The translations under genes were made by a program, and so were the position numbers. From Actinomycetota bacterium (lineage in GTDB: Bacteria; Actinomycetota; Actinomycetes; Streptosporangiales; Streptosporangiaceae), in NCBI GenBank assembly GCA_003140115.1, contig PLIQ01000117.1, positions 1,007 to 11,540 on the forward strand: a stretch of DNA of 10,534 nt, given 5' to 3'. This document shows positions 1 through 6,588 of this stretch, piece after piece. A model generated the notes under the pieces. It made no database searches and had not been told where the DNA came from. It was given only the letters and a program-made list of their open reading frames with translations. Position 1 is the stretch's first letter. Each line of letters starts with the position of its first letter.

Positions 1-237
1 CACGGCCTGGTCATCGTGTTCACCGCCGCGGCGATCATGGCGGTTACCGGGGCGCTGGTGTCCCTGCTGCGCGGCAAGCAGTACTACTACGGCGACGCCG
101 GCGTGTCGCCCGTGCTCAAGACCATTATTCCGAACGAACCGTCGCTCACCTCCGCGAACGGTGACTCCGCGTCCGTGGCGGGCGCCGCGCCCGTGGCGGG
201 CGCCGCGGATCACACCGGCCAGCGGGCCGGCGGGTAG
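1..237 (+). CDS. Transporter C-terminus, probably MFS (5' end outside window)
   Basis: The frame is open from the first base and ends at TAG (235-237), so only the last 78 residues of a longer protein are present. It begins with a hydrophobic stretch (about residues 3-22, HGLVIVFTAAAIMAV...) that looks like a final transmembrane helix, then a basic turn (RGK), then a hydrophilic tail rich in Ala, Gly and Ser. Actinobacterial MFS exporters commonly end this way, with a last helix followed by a disordered cytoplasmic tail. No MFS signature motif lies inside the visible part, so the family is inferred from the end structure only; another polytopic membrane protein is possible. The tail contains a duplicated VAGAAP hexapeptide from an 18-bp repeat. 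The FmdB-type gene starts 9 bp downstream, which suggests one transcript. Confidence 0.5.
   Translation, partial: HGLVIVFTAAAIMAVTGALVSLLRGKQYYYGDAGVSPVLKTIIPNEPSLTSANGDSASVAGAAPVAGAADHTGQRAGG
173..207 (+). repeat. 18-bp-period tandem duplication in the transporter tail
   Basis: The 17-base string CCGTGGCGGGCGCCGCG occurs at 173-189 and again at 191-207, a period of 18 bp. It encodes a repeated VAGAAP/VAGAA in the hydrophilic tail of the truncated transporter. Because the period is a multiple of three, copy number can change without breaking the frame; slippage is the likely origin. Confidence 0.85.
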
Positions 238-246
238 ACTGGCGTC

Positions 247-465
247 GTGCCACGCTATGAGTACCGATGCCGTGCCTGCGGCGACACGTTCGAGCTGAGC
301 CGCCCGATGACCGAGTCGTCAGCGCCTTGTGCCTGTCCGCAGGGTCATGACGACACCGTGAAGCTCCTGTCGACGGTCTCGGTGGGCGGCGTCGCGTCCG
401 GCCGCTCGGCTGGTCAGCCCAGCTCCGGCGGAGGATGCTGTGGCGGGGCCTGCGGTTGCGGCTAG
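247..465 (+). CDS. FmdB-family zinc-ribbon protein
   Basis: This 72-residue protein starts at GTG and opens with MPRYEYRCRACGDTFELSRPM, the characteristic start of the FmdB family (putative regulatory zinc-ribbon proteins). The first zinc knuckle is C8-x2-C11. The second is the variant C28-A-C30-PQGH, with His34 as a possible ligand, as in actinobacterial members that carry CPxGH instead of CPxCG. The tail (about residues 60-72) is a Gly/Cys run, GGGCCGGACGCG, which is common in the family and may bind more metal. The function is not established: the name comes from a putative regulator of formamidase/amidase genes, and most members are uncharacterised. There is no clear Shine-Dalgarno sequence, and the start lies 9 bp after the upstream stop, so translational coupling to the transporter gene is likely. 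Confidence 0.9.
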   Translation: MPRYEYRCRACGDTFELSRPMTESSAPCACPQGHDDTVKLLSTVSVGGVASGRSAGQPSSGGGCCGGACGCG

Positions 466-481
466 CCCCGGCGGGCACTCT

Positions 482-511
482 TGCGTCACTTGATACTGCG
501 TCACTTGATAC
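482..511. repeat. Perfect tandem 15-bp direct repeat
   Basis: TGCGTCACTTGATAC occurs at 482-496 and immediately again at 497-511 with no mismatch. It lies in the non-coding gap between the FmdB-type gene and the membrane protein at 602. A 15-bp period places the copies on opposite faces of the helix. It could be a pair of regulator sites or a simple slippage duplication. I did not see a third copy in the window. Confidence 0.9.
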
Positions 512-555
512 AGGGGCGCTGGCTCGTGTGGCACAGCGGCCAATCGGCGCACCTG

Positions 556-585
556 CTTGGCTTAACCCAGAAGGTTAAGCACAAG
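556..585 (+). promoter_or_regulatory. Hairpin just upstream of the ribosome binding site of the 602 gene
   Basis: GCTTAACC (560-567) and GGTTAAGC (573-580) are perfect inverted arms around a 5-base loop (CAGAA). The stem extends with CTTG (556-559) pairing CAAG (582-585) across a single bulged A at 581. No T-tract follows, so a classical terminator is unlikely. The hairpin ends 3 bases before the GGAGG at 589-593. It could be an operator or an RNA structure in the 5' leader that affects translation of the next gene. Its role is inferred; the pairing is read directly. Confidence 0.55.
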
Positions 586-601
586 TACGGAGGCAAGTGC
601 G

Positions 602-1180
602 ATGGCCGTCGCCACAATCGGAAGACCATCTTGGCCGGACCGGCCGGCGCGGGGACACAATCCCCACGGCCGCGGCCTGCCTGATCGGGCCCAGCCAGAT
701 CAGGGGCCCGCCCAAGAAGCCATCGGCGAGATGGCATGGCTGCTACGTGACACCCGCAGCAGCATGTTCCTGGGCGGAGGCGTGCTGAGCGCGATCACCA
801 TCGCCATCGCCCTGGAGGCCGCGTTCTCGGGCCGCGCGATGCGACCGGGCGTAACCGGCGCGGTCAACGCCGGCCTGCTGTCCGGCCTGTTGCTGTGCTG
901 GCTGACCGCGGTCATCATGCTGGCCCTGGCCAACCGGCCGGTGCACAACGCGCTCAGCGAGATGCGCTGGAAAACGGGCGCCCCGATCGACCCGCGGGCC
1001 GGGTGGCTGACGCTGCCGCCGACAGGAGCCGATCCGCAGGAGTGGACGTGGGCGCGCGCCCATCTGATGATCGGTGCGGCCCGGCTGGCCCGGCGCCGCG
1101 CCCAGACCGCTGACACCTGGACCTACATCGTCGCCGCGTACTTCCTGGTCTGGACCGTCGTGATCCTCCTCGGCCTGTGA
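602..1180 (+). CDS. Membrane protein of unknown function, three predicted helices
   Basis: ATG at 602 is preceded by GGAGG (589-593) with an 8-base spacer, which fixes the start. The 192-residue product begins with about 45 polar residues rich in Pro, Arg and Gly (no signal peptide). It then has hydrophobic segments at about 53-75, 88-110 and 172-192. The loop between the second and third segments (about 111-170) is hydrophilic, with several Trp and Arg residues (ALSEMRWKTGAPIDPRAGW, and a later RLARRRAQ). I recognise no domain. The N-terminal tail probably lies in the cytoplasm. The gene is followed after 120 bp by the Crp/Fnr-type regulator on the same strand, which seems to have its own promoter, so a functional link is only possible. 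Codon use looks native to a high-GC genome. Confidence 0.8.
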   Translation: MAVATIGRPSWPDRPARGHNPHGRGLPDRAQPDQGPAQEAIGEMAWLLRDTRSSMFLGGGVLSAITIAIALEAAFSGRAMRPGVTGAVNAGLLSGLLLCWLTAVIMLALANRPVHNALSEMRWKTGAPIDPRAGWLTLPPTGADPQEWTWARAHLMIGAARLARRRAQTADTWTYIVAAYFLVWTVVILLGL

Positions 1181-1213
1181 GGGGGGCCGAGAAGGCACAT
1201 GTCACCTCAGGAT

Positions 1214-1242
1214 TTGTCAATGGCCCGTAAAAGGCTCATTGT
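1214..1242 (+). promoter_or_regulatory. Candidate promoter of the Crp/Fnr-family regulator
   Basis: TTGTCA (1214-1219, 5 of 6 matches to the sigma-70 type -35 consensus), a 17-base spacer and CATTGT (1237-1242) form a plausible vegetative promoter in the gap before the regulator. A perfect 5-bp inverted repeat, GGCTC (1233-1237) / GAGCC (1245-1249), straddles the -10 element and could be an operator, perhaps for autoregulation. Both are pattern matches only. Confidence 0.35.
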
Positions 1243-1300
1243 TAGAGCCAGTGTCGGCTATTACCCGCGTGCCGCGAGATAAGTCATTTCCGACGGTGAC

Positions 1301-1981
1301 ATGACGATGCAGGGGATGGGATCTGGGCAGGGATTCTGGACTCTGCTCTCTCGAGATGAACAGGACACCCTGTCCGGTCTCGGGATGCCCAGGGACTATC
1401 CACCTGGGGCGACTATCTGCCTGGAGGGCGATCCGGCCACGCACGTGTACGTCTTGCTGGCCGGATGGGTCAAGATCCTTTCCACGACCAGGGATGGGCA
1501 CGAAATCGTGCTCGCGTTGCGCGGTGACGGTGACATCGTCGGGGAGACCGGAGGTGAGACCACCGGACGGCGTAACGCCACGATCCAAGCCGTAGGCAAG
1601 GTACGAGCGCTCACCGTGCCGTATGAAAAGTTCAGTTCATTCCTGGACGCCAGCCAGGGAGCCGATCGCGCTTACCGGCGCGTCGTGACGCGGAAGTTTA
1701 ACGACGCGGACACCCTGCTCCGTCGGCGCGCTGTAACGACCGGTGCGCAGCGACTGGCTGCTCTCCTGCTCGATCTGGCCGGACGGCACGGCCGCGAAGT
1801 GAACGGCGCCACTTACGTGGTGATGCCGTTGTCGCAGGAGGAACTGGCTAGCCTGGCCGGCACCTCGCGGGCCACCATCACACGTGCGTACGGCAACTGG
1901 AGAAAACGTGGCCTGATCCACACAGGTCAGCGCAGGATCACGATTCTTGACCTCCCCGGTCTGCAGCGAATCGCAGGCTAG
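1301..1981 (+). CDS. Crp/Fnr-family transcriptional regulator
   Basis: The 226-residue protein has the standard length and two-domain layout of the family. Residues about 12-112 form a cyclic-nucleotide-binding-like beta roll: PPGATICLEGDPATHVYVLLAGWVKI (34-59) is the usual start, and G81-E82 followed by R90-R91-N92-A93 occupies the phosphate-binding cassette. E. coli Crp has R-S-A at that place, so Asn in the Ser/Thr position makes cAMP binding uncertain. Residues about 148-215 form the winged helix-turn-helix, with LSQEELASLAG (177-187) as the first helix and TSRATITRAYGNWRKRGLI (188-206) as the turn and recognition helix. There are no clustered N-terminal cysteines, so it is not an Fnr-type iron-sulfur sensor. 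The start is ATG at 1301; the SD is weak. It converges on the MFS gene at 2041. Its targets are unknown; the P450-MFS group is one candidate by proximity only. Confidence 0.92.
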   Translation: MTMQGMGSGQGFWTLLSRDEQDTLSGLGMPRDYPPGATICLEGDPATHVYVLLAGWVKILSTTRDGHEIVLALRGDGDIVGETGGETTGRRNATIQAVGKVRALTVPYEKFSSFLDASQGADRAYRRVVTRKFNDADTLLRRRAVTTGAQRLAALLLDLAGRHGREVNGATYVVMPLSQEELASLAGTSRATITRAYGNWRKRGLIHTGQRRITILDLPGLQRIAG

Positions 1982-1993
1982 CAGCAGCAGCGG

Positions 1994-2035
1994 TCAGGAG
2001 GCCTGAGGCAGCTAGCAGGGAACCGCGCGAGCGGT
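1994..2035. terminator. Two small hairpins between convergent genes
   Basis: The 59-bp gap between the regulator and the oppositely oriented MFS gene holds two perfect stems: TCAGG (1994-1998) / CCTGA (2002-2006) with a 3-base loop, and ACCGC (2022-2026) / GCGGT (2031-2035) closing a GCGA (GNRA) tetraloop. Neither has a T-tract on either strand. Such hairpins between converging genes often serve as bidirectional terminators in actinobacteria; this role is inferred. Confidence 0.35.
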
Positions 2036-2040
2036 AGCGG

Positions 2041-3495
2041 TCAGCGGGTCATGGCGGGGGTTCGGTCGTCGGTGGCTTCGTACCTGGCCGCGGTGCGGGC
2101 CGCGGTCTGCATCGCCCACCGGCCGTTGGTGACCAGGCCCAGCACCATGATCGCCGCCCCGCAACCCGCCAGCAGAAGCCAGTCGGCGTGACTGGCCGCG
2201 ACGAACCGGGCCCGGAGCGGGCCGTGCAGGTTCGCGGCCAGGATCGAGCCGCTGATCGCTACGCCCAGCGACGTGCCGACCTGCCGGCTGGTGGACGCTA
2301 TCCCCGAGGCCACGCCCGCCTGCGCGAAGGGCATGCCCGACACCGCCGCCTGGGTGATGGGCGCGTTGACCATGCCGGACCCGAGGCCGAAGACGCTGAA
2401 CGCGACGACGATGTGCAGCGTGGACCACGACGTCGTGATCCCGTACAGCAGGAGGCCTCCGGCCGCAATCCCCGCGCCCGCGATCAGGGTCGGCAGCCGC
2501 CCGCCCCAGCGGGCCAGGACGCGGCTGGACACCACCGCCCCGACCGCCATGACCGCCGCCATCGGCACCATGTGCAGCCCGGCGACCAGGGCGGACATAT
2601 TCCGTACGTCCTGCAGGTACAAGGTGGCCAGGAACAGGAAGCCGCCGAGGGCGGCGAAGGCGCTGATCGCGGTCAGCACCGCCCCGGCGAACGGCACGCT
2701 GCGGAAGAACCGGGGATCGAGCACCGGCTCGGTGCGGCGTGCCTCGTAGGCCACGAAGACCGCCAGGGCCACCGCCGCCACCCCGAACAGCCCCAGGATC
2801 TCCGGCGAGTGCCAGCCGTCCGTGGGGCCCTCGATGATCGCGTAGGTCAGCGAGCCGAGCATCACGACGATGAGTGCCTGTCCGGCTGGGTCCGGTCGGC
2901 GCGCTCTGGGCGCCCGGGACTCCGGCACGAACCGGGCAGTCAGCGCGATGGCGGCCAGGCCGACCGGGATGTTGACCCAGAACACACCCCGCCAGCCGAC
3001 GGATTCGACCAGGATGCCGCCCAGCACCGGGCCGAGCGCTACCGACAGGGCGAACGTGCCGCCCCAGGCCCCGAGCGCCCGGGCGCGTTCGGCGCGGTCG
3101 GTGAACGTATTGGTGATGATCGACATCGCGACCGGGTTGAGCATGGACCCGCCGATCGCCTGCACCATGCGGAACGCGATCAGCCAGCCGAGCCCGGGCG
3201 CGAGGCTGCACAGCCCGGAGCCGACCGTGAACACGGCCAGGCCGATCTGGAACGTCCGGCGGCGGCCGACCCGGTCGGCGGTCGCGCCGGACAGCATCAG
3301 CAGGCTGGCCAGCACGAGCGTGTAGGCGTCGATTGTCCATTGCAGCCCGGCTACCGAGGCGCGCAGGTCCCGCCCGATGGCCGGTAGCGCGACGTTGACG
3401 ACGGTGGTGTCCAAGCCGACGATGAACAGGCTGAGGCAGCAGATGACGAGCACGAGCGTGCGGCGACGGCGGCTGAGCTCTGGCAGCGGTATCAC
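2041..3495 (-). CDS. DHA2-type MFS drug-efflux transporter (first paralogue)
   Basis: This 484-residue protein has the length and many hydrophobic segments of a 14-helix DHA2 (EmrB/QacA) drug:H+ antiporter. Visible signatures are LDTTVVNVALP in helix 1 (28-38, with Asp29), motif A GATADRVGRRR (70-80) between helices 2 and 3, and the antiporter motif C ALGPVLGG (153-160) in helix 5. It should sit in the cytoplasmic membrane and export an amphiphilic compound using the proton gradient; the substrate cannot be read from sequence. The start is GTG at 3495. A stop lies 11 codons upstream in frame with no ATG, GTG or TTG between, and no SD sits near it, so a short-leader transcript is possible. It is closely similar over its whole length to the next upstream gene (3644-5185), indicating tandem duplication. 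A separate candidate promoter lies before it. Confidence 0.95.
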   Translation of the reverse strand: MIPLPELSRRRRTLVLVICCLSLFIVGLDTTVVNVALPAIGRDLRASVAGLQWTIDAYTLVLASLLMLSGATADRVGRRRTFQIGLAVFTVGSGLCSLAPGLGWLIAFRMVQAIGGSMLNPVAMSIITNTFTDRAERARALGAWGGTFALSVALGPVLGGILVESVGWRGVFWVNIPVGLAAIALTARFVPESRAPRARRPDPAGQALIVVMLGSLTYAIIEGPTDGWHSPEILGLFGVAAVALAVFVAYEARRTEPVLDPRFFRSVPFAGAVLTAISAFAALGGFLFLATLYLQDVRNMSALVAGLHMVPMAAVMAVGAVVSSRVLARWGGRLPTLIAGAGIAAGGLLLYGITTSWSTLHIVVAFSVFGLGSGMVNAPITQAAVSGMPFAQAGVASGIASTSRQVGTSLGVAISGSILAANLHGPLRARFVAASHADWLLLAGCGAAIMVLGLVTNGRWAMQTAARTAARYEATDDRTPAMTR

Positions 3496-3532
3496 CCGAA
3501 TTGGCTGGTGCGAACGATTGCCTCTCTACACC

Positions 3533-3562
3533 TGAATATTTGCGCCGACCTGGCGAGCGCAA
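3533..3562 (-). promoter_or_regulatory. Candidate promoter with overlapping inverted repeat for the first MFS gene
   Basis: Read on the minus strand, TTGCGC (3562-3557), an 18-base spacer and TATTCA (3538-3533) resemble a vegetative promoter. The -10 ends 37 bases before the GTG start. The -35 hexamer is itself one arm of a perfect inverted repeat, TTGCGC / GCGCAA (3540-3545 and 3557-3562, 11 bases between), which is a reasonable operator geometry for a TetR- or MarR-type dimer. If real, this MFS gene can be transcribed independently of the upstream MFS and P450 genes. Confidence 0.4.
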
Positions 3563-3602
3563 GCCCGGGCGGCTGAGAGATTCGTCACCGCTGGTAACGA
3601 TC

Positions 3603-3619
3603 CGCGAGACAAGCTCGCG
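3603..3619 (-). terminator. GC-rich hairpin after the second MFS gene
   Basis: CGCGAG (3603-3608) and CTCGCG (3614-3619) are perfect inverted arms around a 5-base loop, starting about 24 bases beyond the TGA stop of the gene at 3644-5185. No T-tract follows, so this is a weak terminator candidate of the type common in high-GC genomes. It would separate the upstream gene from the next one. Confidence 0.35.
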
Positions 3620-3643
3620 CATCCCGGCGCGCCTTCGGACCGG

Positions 3644-5185
3644 TCAGCCCAGGCGCGACGCGGTGGACCTGGCCCACTGGGTGGTGCAGAGCAGGCCGAG
3701 CAGCAGAACGCCGTACCCGCAGCCCGCCAGGATCCACCAGCTCGCGTGGGCCGCGTGGACGAACCCGTCCCGCATCGACCCGCGGATGCTGGCGGCCAGG
3801 ACCGAGCCGACGATGGCCACGCCCAGCGACTGGCCAAGCTGGCGGCTGGAGGAGTTCATGCCCGACGCCATGCCGGCCTGGGTCTTCGGGACCCCGGACA
3901 TGACCCCGTTGGTGATCGGCGAGCTGACCATGCCGGCCCCGACCCCGAACAAGGCGTAGGTGATGATCAGGTACAGGTGTTCGGTCGTGCCGGTGAGCTG
4001 GGACAGCGCCGCGCTGCTCAGGGTGAGCGCCGCGCCCGCGATGACCAGCGGGGCCCGCGGACCGCGCTTGGCCACCATGCGGCCCGCCATCGGCGCGCAC
4101 AGGGCCATCACCACCGGCATCGGCAAGATGGTCAGGCCGGCCTGCAGCGCGGACAGGCCCCGCACGTCCTGCAGGTACAGGGTGGACAGGAACAGGAACC
4201 CAGCCATCGCGGCGATGGCGCAGACCGCGGTGAGGTTAGCGCCCGCGAACGGCACGCTGCGGAAGATCCGGAAGTCGATCATGGGCTCCGCGCGGCGCGG
4301 CTCATAGGCGAGCAGCACGGCCAGCGCGGCCACGGACAGCGCGAAGAAGCCGAAGATCTCCGGTGAGCGCCAGCCGTAAGCGGGCCCCTCGATGATCGCG
4401 TAGGCGAGTGATCCGAGCAGCACGATGATGAGGAACTGGCCTACCGGGTCCGCGCGGCGGGACCGTGGCGCCTTGGAGTCCGGCACGAACAGCGCGGTCA
4501 GCGCGATGGCGGCCAGGCCCACCGGGATATTGGCCCAGAAGATCCCGCGCCAGCCGACCGCACCGACCAGCACGCCGCCCAGGACCGGTCCCAGCGCCAT
4601 CGACAGGCCGAACACTCCGTCCCAGACCCCGATCGCGCGGGCCCGTTCGGCTCGGCCGGTGAAGGTATTGGTGATGATGCCGAGGGCGGCCGGGTTGAGC
4701 ATCGAGCCGCCGACCCCCTGCAGGATCCGGAAACCGATCAGCCAGCCTAGGCTCGGGGCCAGGCTGCACAGCCACGAACCGAGGGTGAACAACGAGAGAC
4801 CGACCTGGAAGACCGTTCGGCGGCCGATCCGGTCCGCGACCGCGCCGGAGAACATCAGCAGGGCGGCCAGCGTGACGGTGTATGCAGCGATTGTCCACTG
4901 CAGGCCCGACACACCCGCGTGCAGGTCACGGCCGATGGACGGCAGCCCCACGTTCACGATCGTGTTGTCCAGCCCGACCATGAACAGGCTCAGGCAGCAG
5001 ACGGCCAGCATGAGGGTGCGGCGCGCACGCACGGCGGCGCCGGTGACGGTATTGGGGCCGGTATCGGGGTGTTGCTCGGCGTCGCGAGTCAGCTCAAGGC
5101 TCAGGACCGGCACGGATGTCCGTTCTGGTAGCCGAGTGGGAACGTTGAGTGACCTCCAGTTGGTGCCTCGTACTGGTGCCTGCAT
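3644..5185 (-). CDS. DHA2-type MFS drug-efflux transporter (second paralogue)
   Basis: The protein is 513 residues long. Signatures are GLDNTIVNVGLP (71-82, with Asp73) in helix 1, motif A GAVADRIGRRTVF (114-126), and motif C ALGPVLGG (197-204) in helix 5, as in DHA2 14-helix proton-driven multidrug exporters. ATG at 5185 is preceded on its strand by GAGGGG with an 8-base spacer, which supports this start. The start adds a polar N-terminal tail of about 45 residues that the neighbouring paralogue lacks. It lies 48 bp after the P450 stop on the same strand, so co-transcription with the P450 is likely; export of the P450's product or substrate is the simplest joint role. Long blocks are nearly identical to the downstream MFS gene, for example NIPVGLAAIALTA and RSVPFAGA. 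The substrate is unknown. Confidence 0.95.
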   Translation of the reverse strand: MQAPVRGTNWRSLNVPTRLPERTSVPVLSLELTRDAEQHPDTGPNTVTGAAVRARRTLMLAVCCLSLFMVGLDNTIVNVGLPSIGRDLHAGVSGLQWTIAAYTVTLAALLMFSGAVADRIGRRTVFQVGLSLFTLGSWLCSLAPSLGWLIGFRILQGVGGSMLNPAALGIITNTFTGRAERARAIGVWDGVFGLSMALGPVLGGVLVGAVGWRGIFWANIPVGLAAIALTALFVPDSKAPRSRRADPVGQFLIIVLLGSLAYAIIEGPAYGWRSPEIFGFFALSVAALAVLLAYEPRRAEPMIDFRIFRSVPFAGANLTAVCAIAAMAGFLFLSTLYLQDVRGLSALQAGLTILPMPVVMALCAPMAGRMVAKRGPRAPLVIAGAALTLSSAALSQLTGTTEHLYLIITYALFGVGAGMVSSPITNGVMSGVPKTQAGMASGMNSSSRQLGQSLGVAIVGSVLAASIRGSMRDGFVHAAHASWWILAGCGYGVLLLGLLCTTQWARSTASRLG

Positions 5186-5204
5186 CGGGCAAACCCCTCG
5201 GGGA

Positions 5205-5227
5205 CGTGCTCGCCGCGGACGAGCACG
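5205..5227 (-). promoter_or_regulatory. Perfect 8-bp inverted repeat between P450 and MFS genes
   Basis: CGTGCTCG (5205-5212) and CGAGCACG (5220-5227) pair perfectly around the 7-base spacer CCGCGGA. The element begins 6 bases beyond the P450 TAA stop and ends just before the SD of the MFS gene. In RNA it would be a stable stem without a T-tract: possibly a partial terminator, an mRNA-processing or stability hairpin that sets different levels for the two genes, or a DNA operator. Confidence 0.5.
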
Positions 5228-5233
5228 GGCTGC

Positions 5234-6484
5234 TTATGTGACTTCTGGCCCGGAGCTCACCGGGGCTGAGCCCGACCAGATGATCGGGAGCTTCTCGATT
5301 CCGTAGATGCCCTCGACCCCGCCGAGGTGCGGCGACCCGTCCAGGGCTAGATCAGGGGTGCGCGGCGCGAGGAACGCCAGGGCCTCTTCCAGTTCCGCCC
5401 GGGCCAGGTTGGAGCCCAGGCAGTAATGCGTCCCGGCGCCGAACGTGAGCAGCCGGGCGTCGCGGGTCGCGGTGATGTCGAACTCCTCGCCCGAGCCGCC
5501 TTCCCGGTTCGCCCGTTCGGCGCAGATCGCCACGATCGTGCCAGCCGGGAAGATGACGCCACGGTGCTCGACCTGCTCCAGGCAGATCCGCGCCGTGAAC
5601 GGCGTGACCGGCTCGAACCGCAGCACCTCGTCGACCGCGCGCGGGGCCAGTGCGGGATCGGCGGCCAGCAGGGCCCACTGGGCGGGATGCCCGGCGAACA
5701 ACCGGATGGCGTGCGCCAGCTGAGCGGTGGTGGTGTCGATCCCTCCGGCCAGCAGGTTCGCGACGAGCTGCACGCATTCCGCGGCGGACAGGCGGTCCCG
5801 GCCCGCCTCCCCGTCCCCCGCCTCCCGGGCCGCCAGCAGGTCGCTGATCAGGTCGTCGGCGGGCGCGTCGCGCCGGGCCTCGAGCAGCGCGGTCACGTAG
5901 TCCTGGACCTCGATGACGGCCCGCTCGATATCGTCCCGGTTGGTGCCCAGGGCCCGGATATCGAACTGCCGCTGCACCCAGCTGGACCACTCCTGCAGTC
6001 GCTCAGCGTCCTGACGCGGCGCGCCGAGCACGGTCGCGATGGTCAGCGAGGGGAAGGGCCGGGCTACCGCGGCCACGAAGTCACAGCGGTCGGACGCTAC
6101 CTGGGACCACAGGTCCTCCAGGAAGCCGCGCATCACCGGGCGCCAGCGGTCGGCGCGCCGGGGCGTGAACGCCGGGCCGACCAGTGCCCGCAGCCGCCGG
6201 TGCTGTTCGCCGGTGAGGTTCAAGATGTTGGCGTCGATGTGGTCAGCGAGGGGCCCGCCGGTGACCCCGAAGAACTCCGCGATCTGCCGGCCGGGAAACG
6301 CCGTCACCCGTGACCGCAGGAAGAACTCACCGGAGTCGTGATCCAGGACGATGTAAGCGAGCGGCGACTTGGCTAGCCAGCCTTGCTGGACGGTTTCGGC
6401 GAGCTGCTGGTGGTAAAGATCAGCCGAGAAGTCCGGCGCGGTGTAGTCGAACGCCGGCAGGTCAAGATCGGACACAAGGTTCAT
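5234..6484 (-). CDS. Cytochrome P450 monooxygenase
   Basis: The 416-residue length and motifs fit a soluble bacterial class I P450. The C-helix H95-x3-R99 is a heme propionate contact. The I-helix is AGGIDTT (246-252), with the acid and Thr used in oxygen activation. The K-helix ExxR is EVLR (286-289). The heme-binding loop is FGAGTHYCLG (348-357), with Cys355 as the thiolate ligand. All key residues are present, so it should be active given a ferredoxin and ferredoxin reductase; neither is encoded in the window. The substrate cannot be predicted; related enzymes hydroxylate secondary metabolites or xenobiotics. The loop after the K-helix region reads ANREGGSGEEFDITA, shorter and more acidic than the usual NRDPxxFxxPdxFD. 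The ATG at 6484 has no SD and lies 10 bases after a candidate -10, suggesting a nearly leaderless mRNA. Two MFS exporter genes follow on the same strand. Confidence 0.97.
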   Translation of the reverse strand: MNLVSDLDLPAFDYTAPDFSADLYHQQLAETVQQGWLAKSPLAYIVLDHDSGEFFLRSRVTAFPGRQIAEFFGVTGGPLADHIDANILNLTGEQHRRLRALVGPAFTPRRADRWRPVMRGFLEDLWSQVASDRCDFVAAVARPFPSLTIATVLGAPRQDAERLQEWSSWVQRQFDIRALGTNRDDIERAVIEVQDYVTALLEARRDAPADDLISDLLAAREAGDGEAGRDRLSAAECVQLVANLLAGGIDTTTAQLAHAIRLFAGHPAQWALLAADPALAPRAVDEVLRFEPVTPFTARICLEQVEHRGVIFPAGTIVAICAERANREGGSGEEFDITATRDARLLTFGAGTHYCLGSNLARAELEEALAFLAPRTPDLALDGSPHLGGVEGIYGIEKLPIIWSGSAPVSSGPEVT

Positions 6485-6494
6485 TTCAGTTACG

Positions 6495-6531
6495 ACGGTA
6501 CACTTAAGCGTTCAGTAGTCAAGTGGCTACT
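6495..6531 (-). promoter_or_regulatory. Candidate P450 promoter with 18-bp palindromic operator
   Basis: On the minus strand, TTGACT (6522-6517), a 16-base spacer and TACCGT (6500-6495) form a good promoter whose -10 ends only 10 bases before the ATG. The transcript would therefore start within a few bases of the start codon. The -35 lies inside the imperfect palindrome AGTAGTCAAGTGGCTACT (6514-6531, arms AGTAGTCA / TGGCTACT, one mismatched pair). A dimeric repressor bound there would block the promoter. All are pattern matches. Confidence 0.45.
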
Positions 6532-6588
6532 CTCAGCAGTTCAGAGTGCGTTCGGGCCTCACGCTGTGAGTATGCGGGCTAGATTTGC

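Noticed and set aside
482..511. Start of a CRISPR array or iteron origin
   Set aside because: There are only two adjacent 15-bp copies with no spacers, no further copies, and no replication or Cas genes nearby.
700..1198. Minus-strand open frames opposite the 602-1180 membrane protein
   Set aside because: The plus-strand gene has a good SD, a clear start and three hydrophobic helices. The minus frames lack an SD and any motif.
1301..1981. Possibility that the Crp/Fnr protein is an oxygen-sensing Fnr
   Set aside because: The N-terminal cysteine cluster needed for an Fnr [4Fe-4S] centre is absent; only an isolated Cys40 is present in the sensor domain.
2188..3387. 399-codon plus-strand open frame opposite the first MFS gene
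   Set aside because: It is a shadow of the minus-strand MFS gene. Its composition is dominated by Arg, Gly, Asp, Gln and Ala with no domain, while the opposite strand shows clear MFS motifs.
2012..3622. 536-codon minus-strand open frame overlapping the first MFS gene
   Set aside because: It is a different frame of the same strand, Arg/Gly/Pro/His-rich without motifs. The MFS frame at 2041-3495 explains the region.
4425..5306. 293-codon plus-strand open frame opposite the second MFS gene
   Set aside because: Antisense shadow: Arg/Ser/Pro/Thr-rich, no recognisable domain, and it crosses the end of one minus-strand gene and the start of another.
5426..6313. 295-codon plus-strand open frame opposite the P450
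   Set aside because: Antisense shadow of a gene with all P450 motifs.
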